In this document: in pieces, positions 21,678 to 29,985 of the stretch
Position numbering within the stretch: the stretch's first letter is position 1
How the letters are laid out: every line of letters begins with the position of its first letter
Origin: Lysobacterales bacterium
GTDB lineage: Bacteria > Pseudomonadota > Gammaproteobacteria > Xanthomonadales > Xanthomonadaceae
DNA: 33,080 nucleotides
Assembly: GCA_019510195.1 (NCBI GenBank)
Contig: JAEKKW010000065.1
Span: forward strand, 1-33,080
Reading direction: 5' to 3'
Notes under the pieces: model-generated
Told to the model about the DNA's origin: nothing
What the model saw: only the letters and a program-made list of their open reading frames with translations
Database searches by the model: none
Translations under genes and position numbers: made by a program

Positions 21678-22438
21678 GCAGGCGCACCCTGGCGACGGCG
21701 CACCAGCATCATCGCCGGTCCCGACAACGCATAAAGTCCGAACACGCAAAGCAAGGTGCGCGCGGGCGCCAATGCCAACGCGATCAACGCGATCACGACG
21801 CCGACCAGCATCATGAAAGGCACGCGTTCGGAACGCGGACCCTCGCCGCCGCCCTTGAAACTGGTGTAGCGCACGCGGCTGACCATCAGCAAGGCGACGA
21901 TCACCGTCAATCCGAGGACCGGCAGGCTCAACTCGTCACCCTCGGTCCAGCCCAGGCCATGGAACGTCCACACGAAACTCGCGAGCACCGCCGCCGCCGC
22001 CGGACTGGCGAGGCCGATGAACCAGCGCTTGTCCACCGCCTTCACCTGGCTGTTGAAGCGCGCCAGCCGCAGCGCCGCGCAGGCCGCATAGAGGAAGGCC
22101 GCCAGCCAGCCGAGCTTGCCGGCGGTCGCGCCCTGGTCGCGCAGCGATTCCAGCGCCCAGTGGTAGACCAGCAGCGCCGGCGCCATCCCGAAACTGATGA
22201 GGTCGGACAGCGAGTCGTATTGCACGCCGAATTCGCTCTGGGTGTTGGTCAGGCGCGCGACACGGCCATCGAGACCATCGAGAATGGCGGCGATGAAGAT
22301 GGCGATGCAGGCGTGTTCGACCAGTCCCTGCGACGAGGCGATGATCGAATAGAACCCGGAGAACAACGCTCCGGTGGTAAACAGGTTGGGCAGCAGGTAG
22401 ATGCTGCGGCGCGCGGGCGACGGGGTCGGGGCAGTCAT
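21674..22438 (-). CDS. pssA: CDP-diacylglycerol-serine O-phosphatidyltransferase
   Basis: This 254-residue integral membrane enzyme makes phosphatidylserine, the precursor of phosphatidylethanolamine, from CDP-diacylglycerol and serine. The CDP-alcohol phosphotransferase signature DG(x2)AR(x8)G(x3)D(x3)D is complete in the stretch that starts [17 protein letters not shown] and ends [21 protein letters not shown] precedes it and about six further hydrophobic segments follow. This is the Bacillus-type membrane PssA, not the E. coli phospholipase D-like form. The start at 22438 gives [19 protein letters not shown]. It overlaps the holD-like gene by GTGA and diverges from proS over 92 bp. Confidence 0.93.
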   Translation of the reverse strand: MTAPTPSPARRSIYLLPNLFTTGALFSGFYSIIASSQGLVEHACIAIFIAAILDGLDGRVARLTNTQSEFGVQYDSLSDLISFGMAPALLVYHWALESLRDQGATAGKLGWLAAFLYAACAALRLARFNSQVKAVDKRWFIGLASPAAAAVLASFVWTFHGLGWTEGDELSLPVLGLTVIVALLMVSRVRYTSFKGGGEGPRSERVPFMMLVGVVIALIALALAPARTLLCVFGLYALSGPAMMLVRRRQGAPA

Positions 22439-22530
22439 TGGCGGCAGTGTACCCGGGACACGCCGTTTCCGGCCGGAAACGCCTGCTGCATGGCACAATC
22501 GGGGGTCGCCGCACTCTGGATACTGCTGTA

Positions 22531-24249
22531 ATGCGCCTCTCGCAATTCCATCTCAGGACCGAGAAAGAAACCCCCGCCGAAGCCGAGCTGGCCAGCCACA
22601 AGCTGATGCTCAGGGCCGGGATGATCCGCAAGCTCGCCGCCGGGCTCTACACCTGGTCGCCGCTGGGCCTGCGCGTGCTGCGCAAGGTCGAGGGCATCGT
22701 CCGCGAGGAGATGAACCGCGCCGGCGCGATCGAGATGGCGTTGCCGCTGATCCAGCCCAGGGAACTGTGGGAGGAAACCGGGCGCTGGGAGAAGTTTGGC
22801 GGCCAGTTGCTGAAGATCAAGGATCGCAAGGAGCAGGAATACTGCTTCAGCCCCACCGCCGAGGAAGCGGTGACCGAGTTCGCGCGCAACGAACTGACCA
22901 GCTACAAGCAGTTGCCGGTCAATCTCTACCAGATCAGCACCAAGTTCCGAGACGAGATCCGCCCGCGCTTCGGCGTGATGCGCGCGCGCGAGTTCCTGAT
23001 GAAGGACGCCTATTCCTTCCATCTCGACGACGAATCGCTGCACGCCGAATACCGCAACATGTACGACACCTACACCCGCATCTTCACCCGCCTCGGGCTG
23101 AAGTTCCGCGCGGTGGCGGCGGATACCGGCGCGATCGGCGGCAGCGCCTCGCACGAATTCCAGGTGCTGGCCGATTCCGGCGAGGACGCCACGGTGTTCT
23201 CGGATGGTTCCGACTACGCCGCCAATGTCGAACTGGCGGAAGCGGTGTCACCCGGCCCGCGCGGTGCCGCGACGGAAGCCTTGCGCGACATCGACACGCC
23301 CACCCAGAAGACCTGCGAGGACGTCGCCGCGTTGATGGGCATCCCGCTGCAGCGCACCGCGAAATCGGTGGCGATCATCGGAACCGACAGCGACGGCAAC
23401 GACCAGTTCGTGCTGGCGCTGGTGCGTGGCGACCACATGATCAACGAGATCAAGCTGGCCAAGCTGCCCGGTCTCGGCGAATACCGCCTCGCCACCGAAG
23501 CGGAAATCCTCGACCACCTCGGCAGCGAGCCCGGTTTCCTCGGCCCGCTGAACGCATCGAGGCCGATCCGCGTGATCGCCGATCGCAGCGTCGCCGCGAT
23601 GTCCGACTTCGTGGTCGGCGCCAACAAGCCGGGCTTCCACATCGCTGGCGTCAACTGGGGCCGCGACCTGGCGGAACCCGATGGGGGCGACGTCGCCGAC
23701 ATCCGCAACGTCGTCGCCGGTGATCCCTCGCCGGACGGCAAGGGCGTGCTGCAGATCGCCCGTGGCATCGAGGTCGGCCACGTGTTCGCGCTCGGCCGCA
23801 AGTATTCCGAGGCGATGAAGGCCACCGTGCTCGACGCCAACGGCAAGACGGTCAACCCGGCGATGGGTTGCTATGGCGTCGGCGTGTCACGCATCGTCGC
23901 CGCGGCGATCGAACAGAACCACGATGCCGCCGGGATCATCTGGCCCGACGCGATGGCACCGTGGTCGGTCGCGGTCTGCGTGATCAACCCCAAGAACGAT
24001 CCCGCAGTGGCCACCGCCGCCCAGGCGCTGCACGACGAACTGCAGCAGCGCGGCATCGACGTGGTGCTGGACGATCGCGGCCTGCGCCCCGGCGCGATGT
24101 TCGCCGACATGGAGCTGATCGGCATTCCGCACCGCGTGGTGGTGTCCGAACGCGGCCTCGCCGCCGGCCAGTTCGAATATCGCCATCGCCGCGCCGCCGA
24201 GGCGGAATCGCTGGACCGTGACGCACTGCTCGCCAGGCTGGGTGCCTGA
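22531..24249 (+). CDS. proS: prolyl-tRNA synthetase
   Basis: This 572-residue, bacterial-type class II synthetase charges tRNA-Pro. The N-terminus [20 protein letters not shown], motif 2 ([19 protein letters not shown]) and motif 3 ([14 protein letters not shown]) are clear. An editing (INS) domain lies between motifs 2 and 3 at about 225-385, with TAKSVAII and [10 protein letters not shown] typical of the YbaK-like deacylase that removes Ala-tRNA-Pro. The C-terminal anticodon-binding domain covers roughly the last 105 residues. Length equals the E. coli enzyme. The start is chosen by homology; there is no strong ribosome-binding site. Confidence 0.96.
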   Translation: MRLSQFHLRTEKETPAEAELASHKLMLRAGMIRKLAAGLYTWSPLGLRVLRKVEGIVREEMNRAGAIEMALPLIQPRELWEETGRWEKFGGQLLKIKDRKEQEYCFSPTAEEAVTEFARNELTSYKQLPVNLYQISTKFRDEIRPRFGVMRAREFLMKDAYSFHLDDESLHAEYRNMYDTYTRIFTRLGLKFRAVAADTGAIGGSASHEFQVLADSGEDATVFSDGSDYAANVELAEAVSPGPRGAATEALRDIDTPTQKTCEDVAALMGIPLQRTAKSVAIIGTDSDGNDQFVLALVRGDHMINEIKLAKLPGLGEYRLATEAEILDHLGSEPGFLGPLNASRPIRVIADRSVAAMSDFVVGANKPGFHIAGVNWGRDLAEPDGGDVADIRNVVAGDPSPDGKGVLQIARGIEVGHVFALGRKYSEAMKATVLDANGKTVNPAMGCYGVGVSRIVAAAIEQNHDAAGIIWPDAMAPWSVAVCVINPKNDPAVATAAQALHDELQQRGIDVVLDDRGLRPGAMFADMELIGIPHRVVVSERGLAAGQFEYRHRRAAEAESLDRDALLARLGA

Positions 24250-24292
24250 CGCGCGAGAATCCTTCACCGCCACTCATGACCAGGGATGTGAC

Positions 24293-24493
24293 ATGACCAC
24301 GAAGAAGACCGCGAAAAAGGGCGCCAGCAAAAAGGCGCCTGCCAAGAAGGTCCCCGCAAAGAAGGCCATCGCCAAAAAGGCTGCAACGAAGAAAGCGCCG
24401 GGCAAGAAGCAGCCGCCCCCGCCTCCGCCCATGCTGGCGATGGAATCGGCGCCGACGCCTCCTCCCGGCAGCAAGGACTTCCAGACCGGCTGA
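24293..24493 (+). CDS. small lysine/alanine-rich histone H1-like protein
   Basis: This 66-residue basic protein is built from KKxxAKK repeats over residues 3-45, the composition of eukaryotic H1 tails and of bacterial AlgP/HctB-like nucleoid proteins. A run of six prolines follows at about 46-51. The neutral-acidic tail ends in SKDFQTG. Binding to DNA or RNA by charge is the likely property; a specific role is unknown. Translation of the proline run would depend on elongation factor P. The ATG at 24293 has GGGATG upstream. It lies 43 bp after proS and could be co-transcribed, and its end faces the ThrE-type gene 13 bp away. Confidence 0.75.
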   Translation: MTTKKTAKKGASKKAPAKKVPAKKAIAKKAATKKAPGKKQPPPPPPMLAMESAPTPPPGSKDFQTG

Positions 24494-24506
24494 AGCCGCG
24501 GTCGCG

Positions 24507-25751
24507 TCAAAGGTTGCGTCGCGCCGAAATCACCAGGTTGCCGAACAACAATCCGGCGATCAGCGCACCAAGGATGTTGAGCACCGCCAGCAGCGCTGCC
24601 TGGCCGGCCGATGCATTCTGTTCCTGCACCATCGTCATCAAGCCGCGCAGGCTCGCGCTTCCCGGCACCAGCAGGATGATGCCGGGCAGCCGCACGATCG
24701 CGCCGGGACGATTGAACAGGCGCGCGTAGGCATTGCCGATCGCGGTCATCGCGAATGCGGCGAGGAAGGTGCCGGCGACACCGTCGCCCGCCTGTCCGGC
24801 GAAACGCGAAATCAGGTAGCCGGCGATGGCCGATGACATCACCACCAGTCCGTCGCGGCGATCGGCGCGGAATACCACCACGAACGTGGCGGCGGCCAGC
24901 AGCAAGCCGGCGCCTTCCACCCAGTCCGGTTGCGGGCGCGCATAGCGGATCTGGGGGTCGATGCCGAGCGCATCGGCGCAGGCCAGCGCGATCATCACGC
25001 CGATGGTGAGCTTGAGGATCAGCGTCAGCGCACCGGCGAAGCGCGCGGTGCCCGAGACCAGGTGCTGGCTGGTGAGTTCGTTGATGGCGTTGGTGAACGA
25101 CATGCCGGGCAGCAGCACCACCAGCGATGCGATCACCACGGTATTGAGGTTGAGTGGTGCGATGAAGGTCGCGACCAGGATGGCGACGGTCGCGGCGAGG
25201 ATGCCGGCCATCGCCTCGGAACTTTCCTTGAGGAAACTGCGGCGACCGACGTAGTTCATCCAGCCACCGATCAGCATGCCGGCGACGCCCGCGGTGCCGA
25301 TGTCGAGCCAGGGCAGGCGCAGCAACGCGGCGACCGCCAGCGAAATCAGGCCGAAACTCAGGGCATCGGTCCAGAAGCGCGGCGGCTTGCGGCGTGCATC
25401 GAGCGCGCGCAACGCTTCCTGGCCTTCCTGCAGGCCGATGTGCCCGGCCATCACGTCTTCGGCGATGCGATCGGTTTCACTCAGGCGGTAGAGATCGGTA
25501 TCGCCGGGATTCAACCGGATCACCCGCGTCTCGGTGAGCGGGCTGGCCTGCGCCGGATCGCGGAACGACAGGATCATCCCGGTCGGGTTCGACCACGGTT
25601 CGCATTCCACCTTCAGCCGCCGCGCGACGCCAAGCACCGCGCCTTCGAGGCGCTGCGCGGTGGTGCCGCAGGTGTGCAGATGGGTCGCCAGCGCGACCAG
25701 GAAGTCGACGCGGGACTGGAACGGCGCGAGGGCAGGCGTGGACGGCGGCAT
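24507..25751 (-). CDS. threonine/serine exporter, ThrE family
   Basis: This 414-residue membrane protein joins in one chain the two parts found separately in some bacteria. The N-terminal soluble region has FLVALATHLHTCGTTAQRLEG and a WSNPTGMIL strand, as in the ThrE/DUF1212 domain. About ten transmembrane segments follow from about residue 128, including the hallmark VVLLPGMSFTNAINELTSQH (about 212-231) and a second set ending in IILLVPGSASLRGLM. Characterised ThrE exports threonine and serine in corynebacteria; the substrate here is inferred only. The ATG at 25751 is chosen because a longer start would run into the divergent mlaE-like gene; no good ribosome-binding site is seen. Confidence 0.83.
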   Translation of the reverse strand: MPPSTPALAPFQSRVDFLVALATHLHTCGTTAQRLEGAVLGVARRLKVECEPWSNPTGMILSFRDPAQASPLTETRVIRLNPGDTDLYRLSETDRIAEDVMAGHIGLQEGQEALRALDARRKPPRFWTDALSFGLISLAVAALLRLPWLDIGTAGVAGMLIGGWMNYVGRRSFLKESSEAMAGILAATVAILVATFIAPLNLNTVVIASLVVLLPGMSFTNAINELTSQHLVSGTARFAGALTLILKLTIGVMIALACADALGIDPQIRYARPQPDWVEGAGLLLAAATFVVVFRADRRDGLVVMSSAIAGYLISRFAGQAGDGVAGTFLAAFAMTAIGNAYARLFNRPGAIVRLPGIILLVPGSASLRGLMTMVQEQNASAGQAALLAVLNILGALIAGLLFGNLVISARRNL

Positions 25752-25828
25752 CCGGATAGGATCGCACGCCGCAACACAACGATCAGCATCGACGCGGTAG
25801 GCTTGCCGGACCGCCAGTTCCCGCATCC

Positions 25829-26941
25829 ATGGCCGATCCCGATTCCACCATCCGCCCCACCCTGCGTCGCGACGGCAACACGCTGCTGTTGTCCGGCGAC
25901 TGGACGCTGCGCAACGTCGACGCGATCACCGCGTTGATGAAAGGACTGGCGCCGGGCCCGCGCGCGATCGATGCCACTGCCATCCGGGTGCTGGACTCGC
26001 TGGGCGCGCTGGCGCTGTTGCACCTGGCGCGCATCGTCAACATCGGCGAAGACGCGATCCACTTCAATGACAACCAGTACGCGCTGATCGAGGCGATCCG
26101 CGAAGTCTCCGACGACCGCCCCGCACCGCCGCGCGACTTCGGCTTTCGCGCCGTGCTCGATCGCATGGGCCGCAGCGTGGTGCGCAACTGGCAGCAGATC
26201 GTCACGCTGGTCGGCTTCCTCGGCGAAACGCTGGCGAAGATGGTGCGCCTGGTCGGCCAGCCGCAGCGGATCCGGCTGACCTCGGTGGTGTTCCAGATGG
26301 AACAGGTCGGGCTCGATGCGGTGCCGTTGATCCTCCTGCTCAATTTCCTGGTCGGCGCCGTGGTCGCCTTCCTCGGCGCCAACGTACTCAAGGATTTCGG
26401 CGCGACCATCTTCGTGGTGGAACTGGTCGATGTCGCCTTCTTGCGCGAATTCGCCGTGCTGCTTACCGCGATCGTGCTCGCCGGCCGCACCGCCAGCGCC
26501 TTCGCCGCCCAGATCGGCGCGATGGTCAGCCGCGAGGAAGTCGACGCGATGCGCACGCTCGGGCTCGACCCGGTCGACGTGCTGGTGATCCCGCGGGTGA
26601 TCGCCCTGCTGGTGATGCTGCCGCTGCTCACCTTCCTGGCGATGCTGGCCGGCCTGTTCGGCGGCATGACCGTCGGCGCCATGAGCCTCGACATCCCGAT
26701 GCAGGCGTGGCTGTCGCGCATGGACAGCACCATCCACGTGCGCCACTTCCTGGTCGGCATCAGCAAGGCGCCGTTCTTCGCCATGGTGATCGCCCTGATC
26801 GGCTGCCTGCAGGGCCTGCAGGTGGAAGGCACCGCGCAATCGGTGGGCGAACGCACCACCGCCAGCGTGGTGCAATCGATTTCGCTGGTGATCGTGCTGG
26901 ATGCGCTCGCCGCGATGTGGTTCATGTACATGGACTTCTGA
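25829..26941 (+). CDS. MCE-type ABC transporter permease with N-terminal STAS domain (MlaE-like)
   Basis: This 370-residue inner-membrane permease belongs to a lipid-transport ABC system. Residues 1-95 form a STAS domain (IDATAIRVLDSLGALALLHL), the role filled in E. coli Mla by the separate protein MlaB. The MlaE domain follows, with SVVFQMEQVGLDAVPLILLL, LVGAVVAFLGANVLKDFGA, FVVELVDVAFLREFAVLLTA and IVLAGRTASAFAAQIGAM, the conserved core, then MRTLGLDPVDVLVIPR. Its stop overlaps the ATPase start (TGATG). It heads a four-gene operon and diverges from the ThrE-type gene over 77 bp; no Shine-Dalgarno is apparent. Confidence 0.9.
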   Translation: MADPDSTIRPTLRRDGNTLLLSGDWTLRNVDAITALMKGLAPGPRAIDATAIRVLDSLGALALLHLARIVNIGEDAIHFNDNQYALIEAIREVSDDRPAPPRDFGFRAVLDRMGRSVVRNWQQIVTLVGFLGETLAKMVRLVGQPQRIRLTSVVFQMEQVGLDAVPLILLLNFLVGAVVAFLGANVLKDFGATIFVVELVDVAFLREFAVLLTAIVLAGRTASAFAAQIGAMVSREEVDAMRTLGLDPVDVLVIPRVIALLVMLPLLTFLAMLAGLFGGMTVGAMSLDIPMQAWLSRMDSTIHVRHFLVGISKAPFFAMVIALIGCLQGLQVEGTAQSVGERTTASVVQSISLVIVLDALAAMWFMYMDF

Positions 26942-27768
26942 TGGAGAAGCACGGCGCCACCACCGGACAAGACGATCCCGGCCTCGCGATCCGCGTGCGC
27001 GGACTGGTCAACCGCTTCGGCGCGCAAGTCGTGCACGATGGCCTCGACCTCGATGTCCGCAAGGGCGAGATCCAGGGCATCGTCGGCGGATCCGGCACCG
27101 GCAAATCGGTGCTGATGCGCACCATCCTCGGCCTCAACCAGCCGGACGACGGCGACGTGCGCGTGCTCGGCCACGATCCCTTCGGCAGCAGCGCCGATCG
27201 CCACGCCATCGAGCGCAATACCGGCGTGCTGTTCCAGGATGGCGCGCTGTTCTCCTCGCTCACCGTCGGCGAGAACGTCGAGGTGCCGCTGAAGGAACAT
27301 CATCCCGACCTCGAGCCGCGCATCCGCGAGGAACTCGCCCTGCTCAAGGTCAAGCTCGCCGGCCTGCCCGCCGATGCCGTCGCCAAGCTGCCATCGCAGT
27401 TGTCGGGCGGCATGCGCAAGCGCGCCGGACTGGCGCGGGCGCTGGCACTGGATCCGCCGATCCTGTTCCTCGACGAACCGACCGCCGGCCTCGACCCCAT
27501 CGGCGCCTCGCAGTTCGATGAACTCATCCTCACCCTCAAGCACGCGCTGGGGCTGACGGTGTTCCTCATCACCCACGATCTCGATACCCTGTATGCCATC
27601 TGCGACCGGGTCGCGGTGCTGGCCGATCGCAAGGTGCTGATCAACGCGCCGTTGTCCGAAGTGGAACGCTTTGACCAGCCATGGGTGCAGGAATACTTTC
27701 ACGGACCCCGCGGGCGGGCGGCGCAAACTATCCACCAGCGCAACCTCATCGACCACACGACCAGCTAG
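26941..27768 (+). CDS. MCE-type ABC transporter ATPase (MlaF-like)
   Basis: This 275-residue ATPase drives the MlaE-like permease. Walker A is GGSGTGKS (49-56), the Q-loop lies in VLFQDGALFSSLTV, the signature is LSGGMRKRAGLARAL, Walker B is ILFLDEPTAGLDP and the H-loop is LITHDLDTLY. The replacement of the usual Q by M-R in SGGMRKR is typical of MlaF-type ATPases. About 10 extra residues precede the nucleotide-binding domain, and the tail RAAQTIHQRNLIDHTTS continues past it. The start ATG shares a base with the permease stop. Confidence 0.92.
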   Translation: MEKHGATTGQDDPGLAIRVRGLVNRFGAQVVHDGLDLDVRKGEIQGIVGGSGTGKSVLMRTILGLNQPDDGDVRVLGHDPFGSSADRHAIERNTGVLFQDGALFSSLTVGENVEVPLKEHHPDLEPRIREELALLKVKLAGLPADAVAKLPSQLSGGMRKRAGLARALALDPPILFLDEPTAGLDPIGASQFDELILTLKHALGLTVFLITHDLDTLYAICDRVAVLADRKVLINAPLSEVERFDQPWVQEYFHGPRGRAAQTIHQRNLIDHTTS

Positions 27769-27771
27769 ACG

Positions 27772-28698
27772 ATGGAAACCAAGGCCAATTACGTTCTGAT
27801 CGGTGCCTTCACGCTGCTCGTCTCGGTGGGATTGCTGCTGTTCGGCCTGTGGGCGGCGAAGTTCGCCTCCGACCGCAACTGGAACCGCTACGAGGTGATC
27901 TTCAGCGAAGCGGTGACCGGCCTGACCGAAGGATCGTCGGTGCAGTACAACGGCATCAGCGTCGGCACGGTCGAACGCCTCAAGCTCGATCCGCGCGATC
28001 CGCGCCGCGTGCGCGCACTGCTCAAGCTCAGTGCCGACGCACCGATCAAGGTCGATACCCGCGCCAAACTGTCGCAACAGGGCATCACCGGCAGCCCCTT
28101 CATCCAGCTCTCGGGCGGATCGCCGCAGTCGGCAGCGCTGCTGCCGAGCGAAAGCAACGAGGTCCCGATCATCCAGACCGAACCATCGACGCTGCAGAAC
28201 ATTTCCGACGTCGCCAGCAAGCTGGTCACGCGCCTCGACGAGATGCTGAGCGAGGACAACATCAAGCGCATCTCGGCGACGCTGGAAAACCTCAAGGCGA
28301 CCACCGACAGCATCGCCTCGCAGCGCGAAGACATCCGCCAGTTGCTGGTCAACGCGCGCCAGGCCAGCGAGGACCTGCGCACCACGCTGAAGAGCGCCAA
28401 TGGCGCGATCGACAGCGTGAACCGCGGCGTGATCGACAAGCTGCCGGCGACGATGGACAAACTCGACAAGACCATCGCATCGCTGCAGGCGGCCGGCCAG
28501 AACGCCAACCTGCTGATCGACGAAAACCGCGCGCCGCTGCGCAGCTTCACCCGCGACGGCCTGCAGCAGCTTGCACCGACGCTGGAAGAACTGCGCGCGC
28601 TGACGCGTGACCTGCGCGGCGTCGCCAACGGCCTCAACCGCAGTCCCGCCGGCTACATCCTGGGTCGCCAGCAGCCGAAGGAGTTCACGCCGAAATGA
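27772..28698 (+). CDS. MCE-domain lipid-binding protein (MlaD-like)
   Basis: This 308-residue protein is anchored by one N-terminal transmembrane helix (about 5-27). An MCE domain at about 35-120 (VIFSEAVTGLTEGSSVQYNG, GTVERL, ALLKLSADAPI, SQQGITGSPFIQLSGG) would form the hexameric periplasmic ring through which phospholipids pass. The remaining 170 residues are mostly helical, with repeated LDEML / TLENLKA / TMDKLDKTI patterns. They suggest a needle-like coiled-coil extension, longer than in E. coli MlaD (183 residues). The stop overlaps the next ATG (ATGA). Confidence 0.9.
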   Translation: METKANYVLIGAFTLLVSVGLLLFGLWAAKFASDRNWNRYEVIFSEAVTGLTEGSSVQYNGISVGTVERLKLDPRDPRRVRALLKLSADAPIKVDTRAKLSQQGITGSPFIQLSGGSPQSAALLPSESNEVPIIQTEPSTLQNISDVASKLVTRLDEMLSEDNIKRISATLENLKATTDSIASQREDIRQLLVNARQASEDLRTTLKSANGAIDSVNRGVIDKLPATMDKLDKTIASLQAAGQNANLLIDENRAPLRSFTRDGLQQLAPTLEELRALTRDLRGVANGLNRSPAGYILGRQQPKEFTPK

Positions 28699-29315
28699 AG
28701 TCCACGCAGATGAAGACCACGCGCACCCTGGCCGTTGTCGCGATGCTGGCCATGCTTGCCGGTTGCAGCATCCTGCCCAAGCGCGAGGATTTCGCGATCC
28801 ATACCGCGGTAACGCATGCCACGCCGGATCCCGCGTGGCCACAGGTGCGCGTGCAACTGGTGATCGCGCGACCGACCGCGGAACGCATGCTGGCTGATCC
28901 ACGCATCGTGGTGCGGCCATCGCCCGATGAACTGCAGGTCTACCACGGCGCGACCTGGGCGGAATCGCCGCCGGAAATGGTGCAGCGCTCGCTGTTGCAG
29001 CTGCTGGAAGACAGCGGTCGGCTCAAGGGCGTGGCGACGCGCGGCGGCGGCCTCAGCGGCGACTACGAGCTGGCGATGGACATCCGTCGCTTCGATTCCG
29101 ATTACGCCGGTGGCGCGACGCCAAACGCGGTGGTGGAGATCGGCGCGCGCCTGGTGTCGAAGGATGGCAGCGTGGTCGCGTTCCGGGTGTTCCGCGCGGA
29201 TGCAGCGGCATCCTCCACCGCTGTTCCGGCCGTCGTCCAGGCGTTCCAGCAGGCGCTGGCGAAGGACAGCCAGGGCATCGCGGGCTGGGCGCTGGGCGCA
29301 ATGGCGCGCCGATAG
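28695..29315 (+). CDS. ABC-type transport auxiliary lipoprotein (PqiC/YmbA-like)
   Basis: This 206-residue lipoprotein has a signal peptide and lipobox LAGC (Cys24), with Ser at +2, which predicts outer-membrane sorting. The mature part matches the ABC_trans_aux/PqiC layout: VQLVIARPTAERMLADPRIV, YHGATWAESPPEMVQRSLLQ then LLEDSG, and a final pair of strands with VVEIGARLVSKDGSVVAFRVF. Such lipoproteins accompany MCE transporters and probably dock the periplasmic ring to the outer membrane. It completes the operon, overlapping the MlaD-like gene by ATGA. Confidence 0.85.
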   Translation: MKSTQMKTTRTLAVVAMLAMLAGCSILPKREDFAIHTAVTHATPDPAWPQVRVQLVIARPTAERMLADPRIVVRPSPDELQVYHGATWAESPPEMVQRSLLQLLEDSGRLKGVATRGGGLSGDYELAMDIRRFDSDYAGGATPNAVVEIGARLVSKDGSVVAFRVFRADAAASSTAVPAVVQAFQQALAKDSQGIAGWALGAMARR

Positions 29316-29318
29316 CAC

Positions 29319-29332
29319 CCGCCGGCTGGCGG
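29319..29332. terminator. weak hairpin between the MCE operon and the AlkB-family gene
   Basis: CCGCC-GGCT-GGCGG is a 5-bp GC stem with a 4-nt loop in the 23-bp gap between the convergent genes. There is no T-run on either side, so it is at best a weak bidirectional terminator. Confidence 0.3.
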
Positions 29333-29338
29333 ATGTCG

Positions 29339-29920
29339 TTATCCTTCGCCCGGCCGCACCACGCGGAACGTGAGATTGATCCGTGGCTGCTTCACCTTCG
29401 CGCTTTTCGGCAGTGCATGCTTCCAATGCTGCTGCGTGCTGCCCGCCATCACCAGCAGGTCGCCGTGCTGCAGTGACCATTCCTGCCGGCGCTGCGGATC
29501 ATCATTCGCGCGCAACACGAAGCGCCGCGTCGCCCCCAGGCTGATCGATGCGATGAACGGATGCGGCCCGAGTTCGCGCTCGTTGTCGCGATGCCAGCCG
29601 ACGTAGTCATTGCCGTCGCGATAGAGATTGGCCAGCGCGCTGTTGAACGGCGCCTCGAGTTCCAGCGCCAGGCGTTCGCGCAATTCCGCCAGGATCGGCG
29701 GCCACGGCAGCGGTTCGAAGCGCCCGCCCGAATAGGCGTAATCGGTGCCGGGATCGCCCAGCCAGCAACTGAGTCGCGGCGAGTCCACCCAACGCCCGAA
29801 CATGCGGATGCGATGCACCGACCATGGCAGCTCGCGCTTCAACACATCGAACAGACGGTCGGCCACCGATGCAGGCAGCCAATCGCGTTCCAGCAGGACA
29901 TCGGGATCGGGCACGGCCAT
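29339..29920 (-). CDS. AlkB-family 2-oxoglutarate/Fe(II) dioxygenase
   Basis: This 193-residue demethylase repairs alkylated bases such as 1-methyladenine and 3-methylcytosine. The iron ligands are H110 and D112 (VGWHRDNE) and H168 (WKHALPK). The 2-oxoglutarate-binding arginines are R180 and R186 in RINLTFR. The sequences NSALANLYRDGNDYVGWHRD, ISLGATRRFVLR and HGDLLVMAG fit the ALKBH2/3-like branch more than E. coli AlkB. ATG at 29920 is taken as the start; an upstream GTG at 29938 is possible. It diverges from the ETF-QO gene over 65 bp. Confidence 0.9.
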   Translation of the reverse strand: MAVPDPDVLLERDWLPASVADRLFDVLKRELPWSVHRIRMFGRWVDSPRLSCWLGDPGTDYAYSGGRFEPLPWPPILAELRERLALELEAPFNSALANLYRDGNDYVGWHRDNERELGPHPFIASISLGATRRFVLRANDDPQRRQEWSLQHGDLLVMAGSTQQHWKHALPKSAKVKQPRINLTFRVVRPGEG

Positions 29921-29985
29921 GGCCCAAGTTTGCCGCACCGCCGTGAAACCCGGACAATCGCGGTCATATCGACGAGGAACGCGGC

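Noticed and set aside
24300-24420. AAG/GCC-rich tandem pattern that could be read as a DNA repeat or CRISPR-like array
   Set aside because: The units are irregular and simply encode the KKxxAKK repeats of the small basic protein; there are no conserved repeats with unique spacers.
25783-28920. A 1045-codon open frame on the minus strand opposite the MCE operon
   Set aside because: It covers four confidently identified genes on the other strand and shows no signal peptide, motif or plausible start; a codon-bias shadow.
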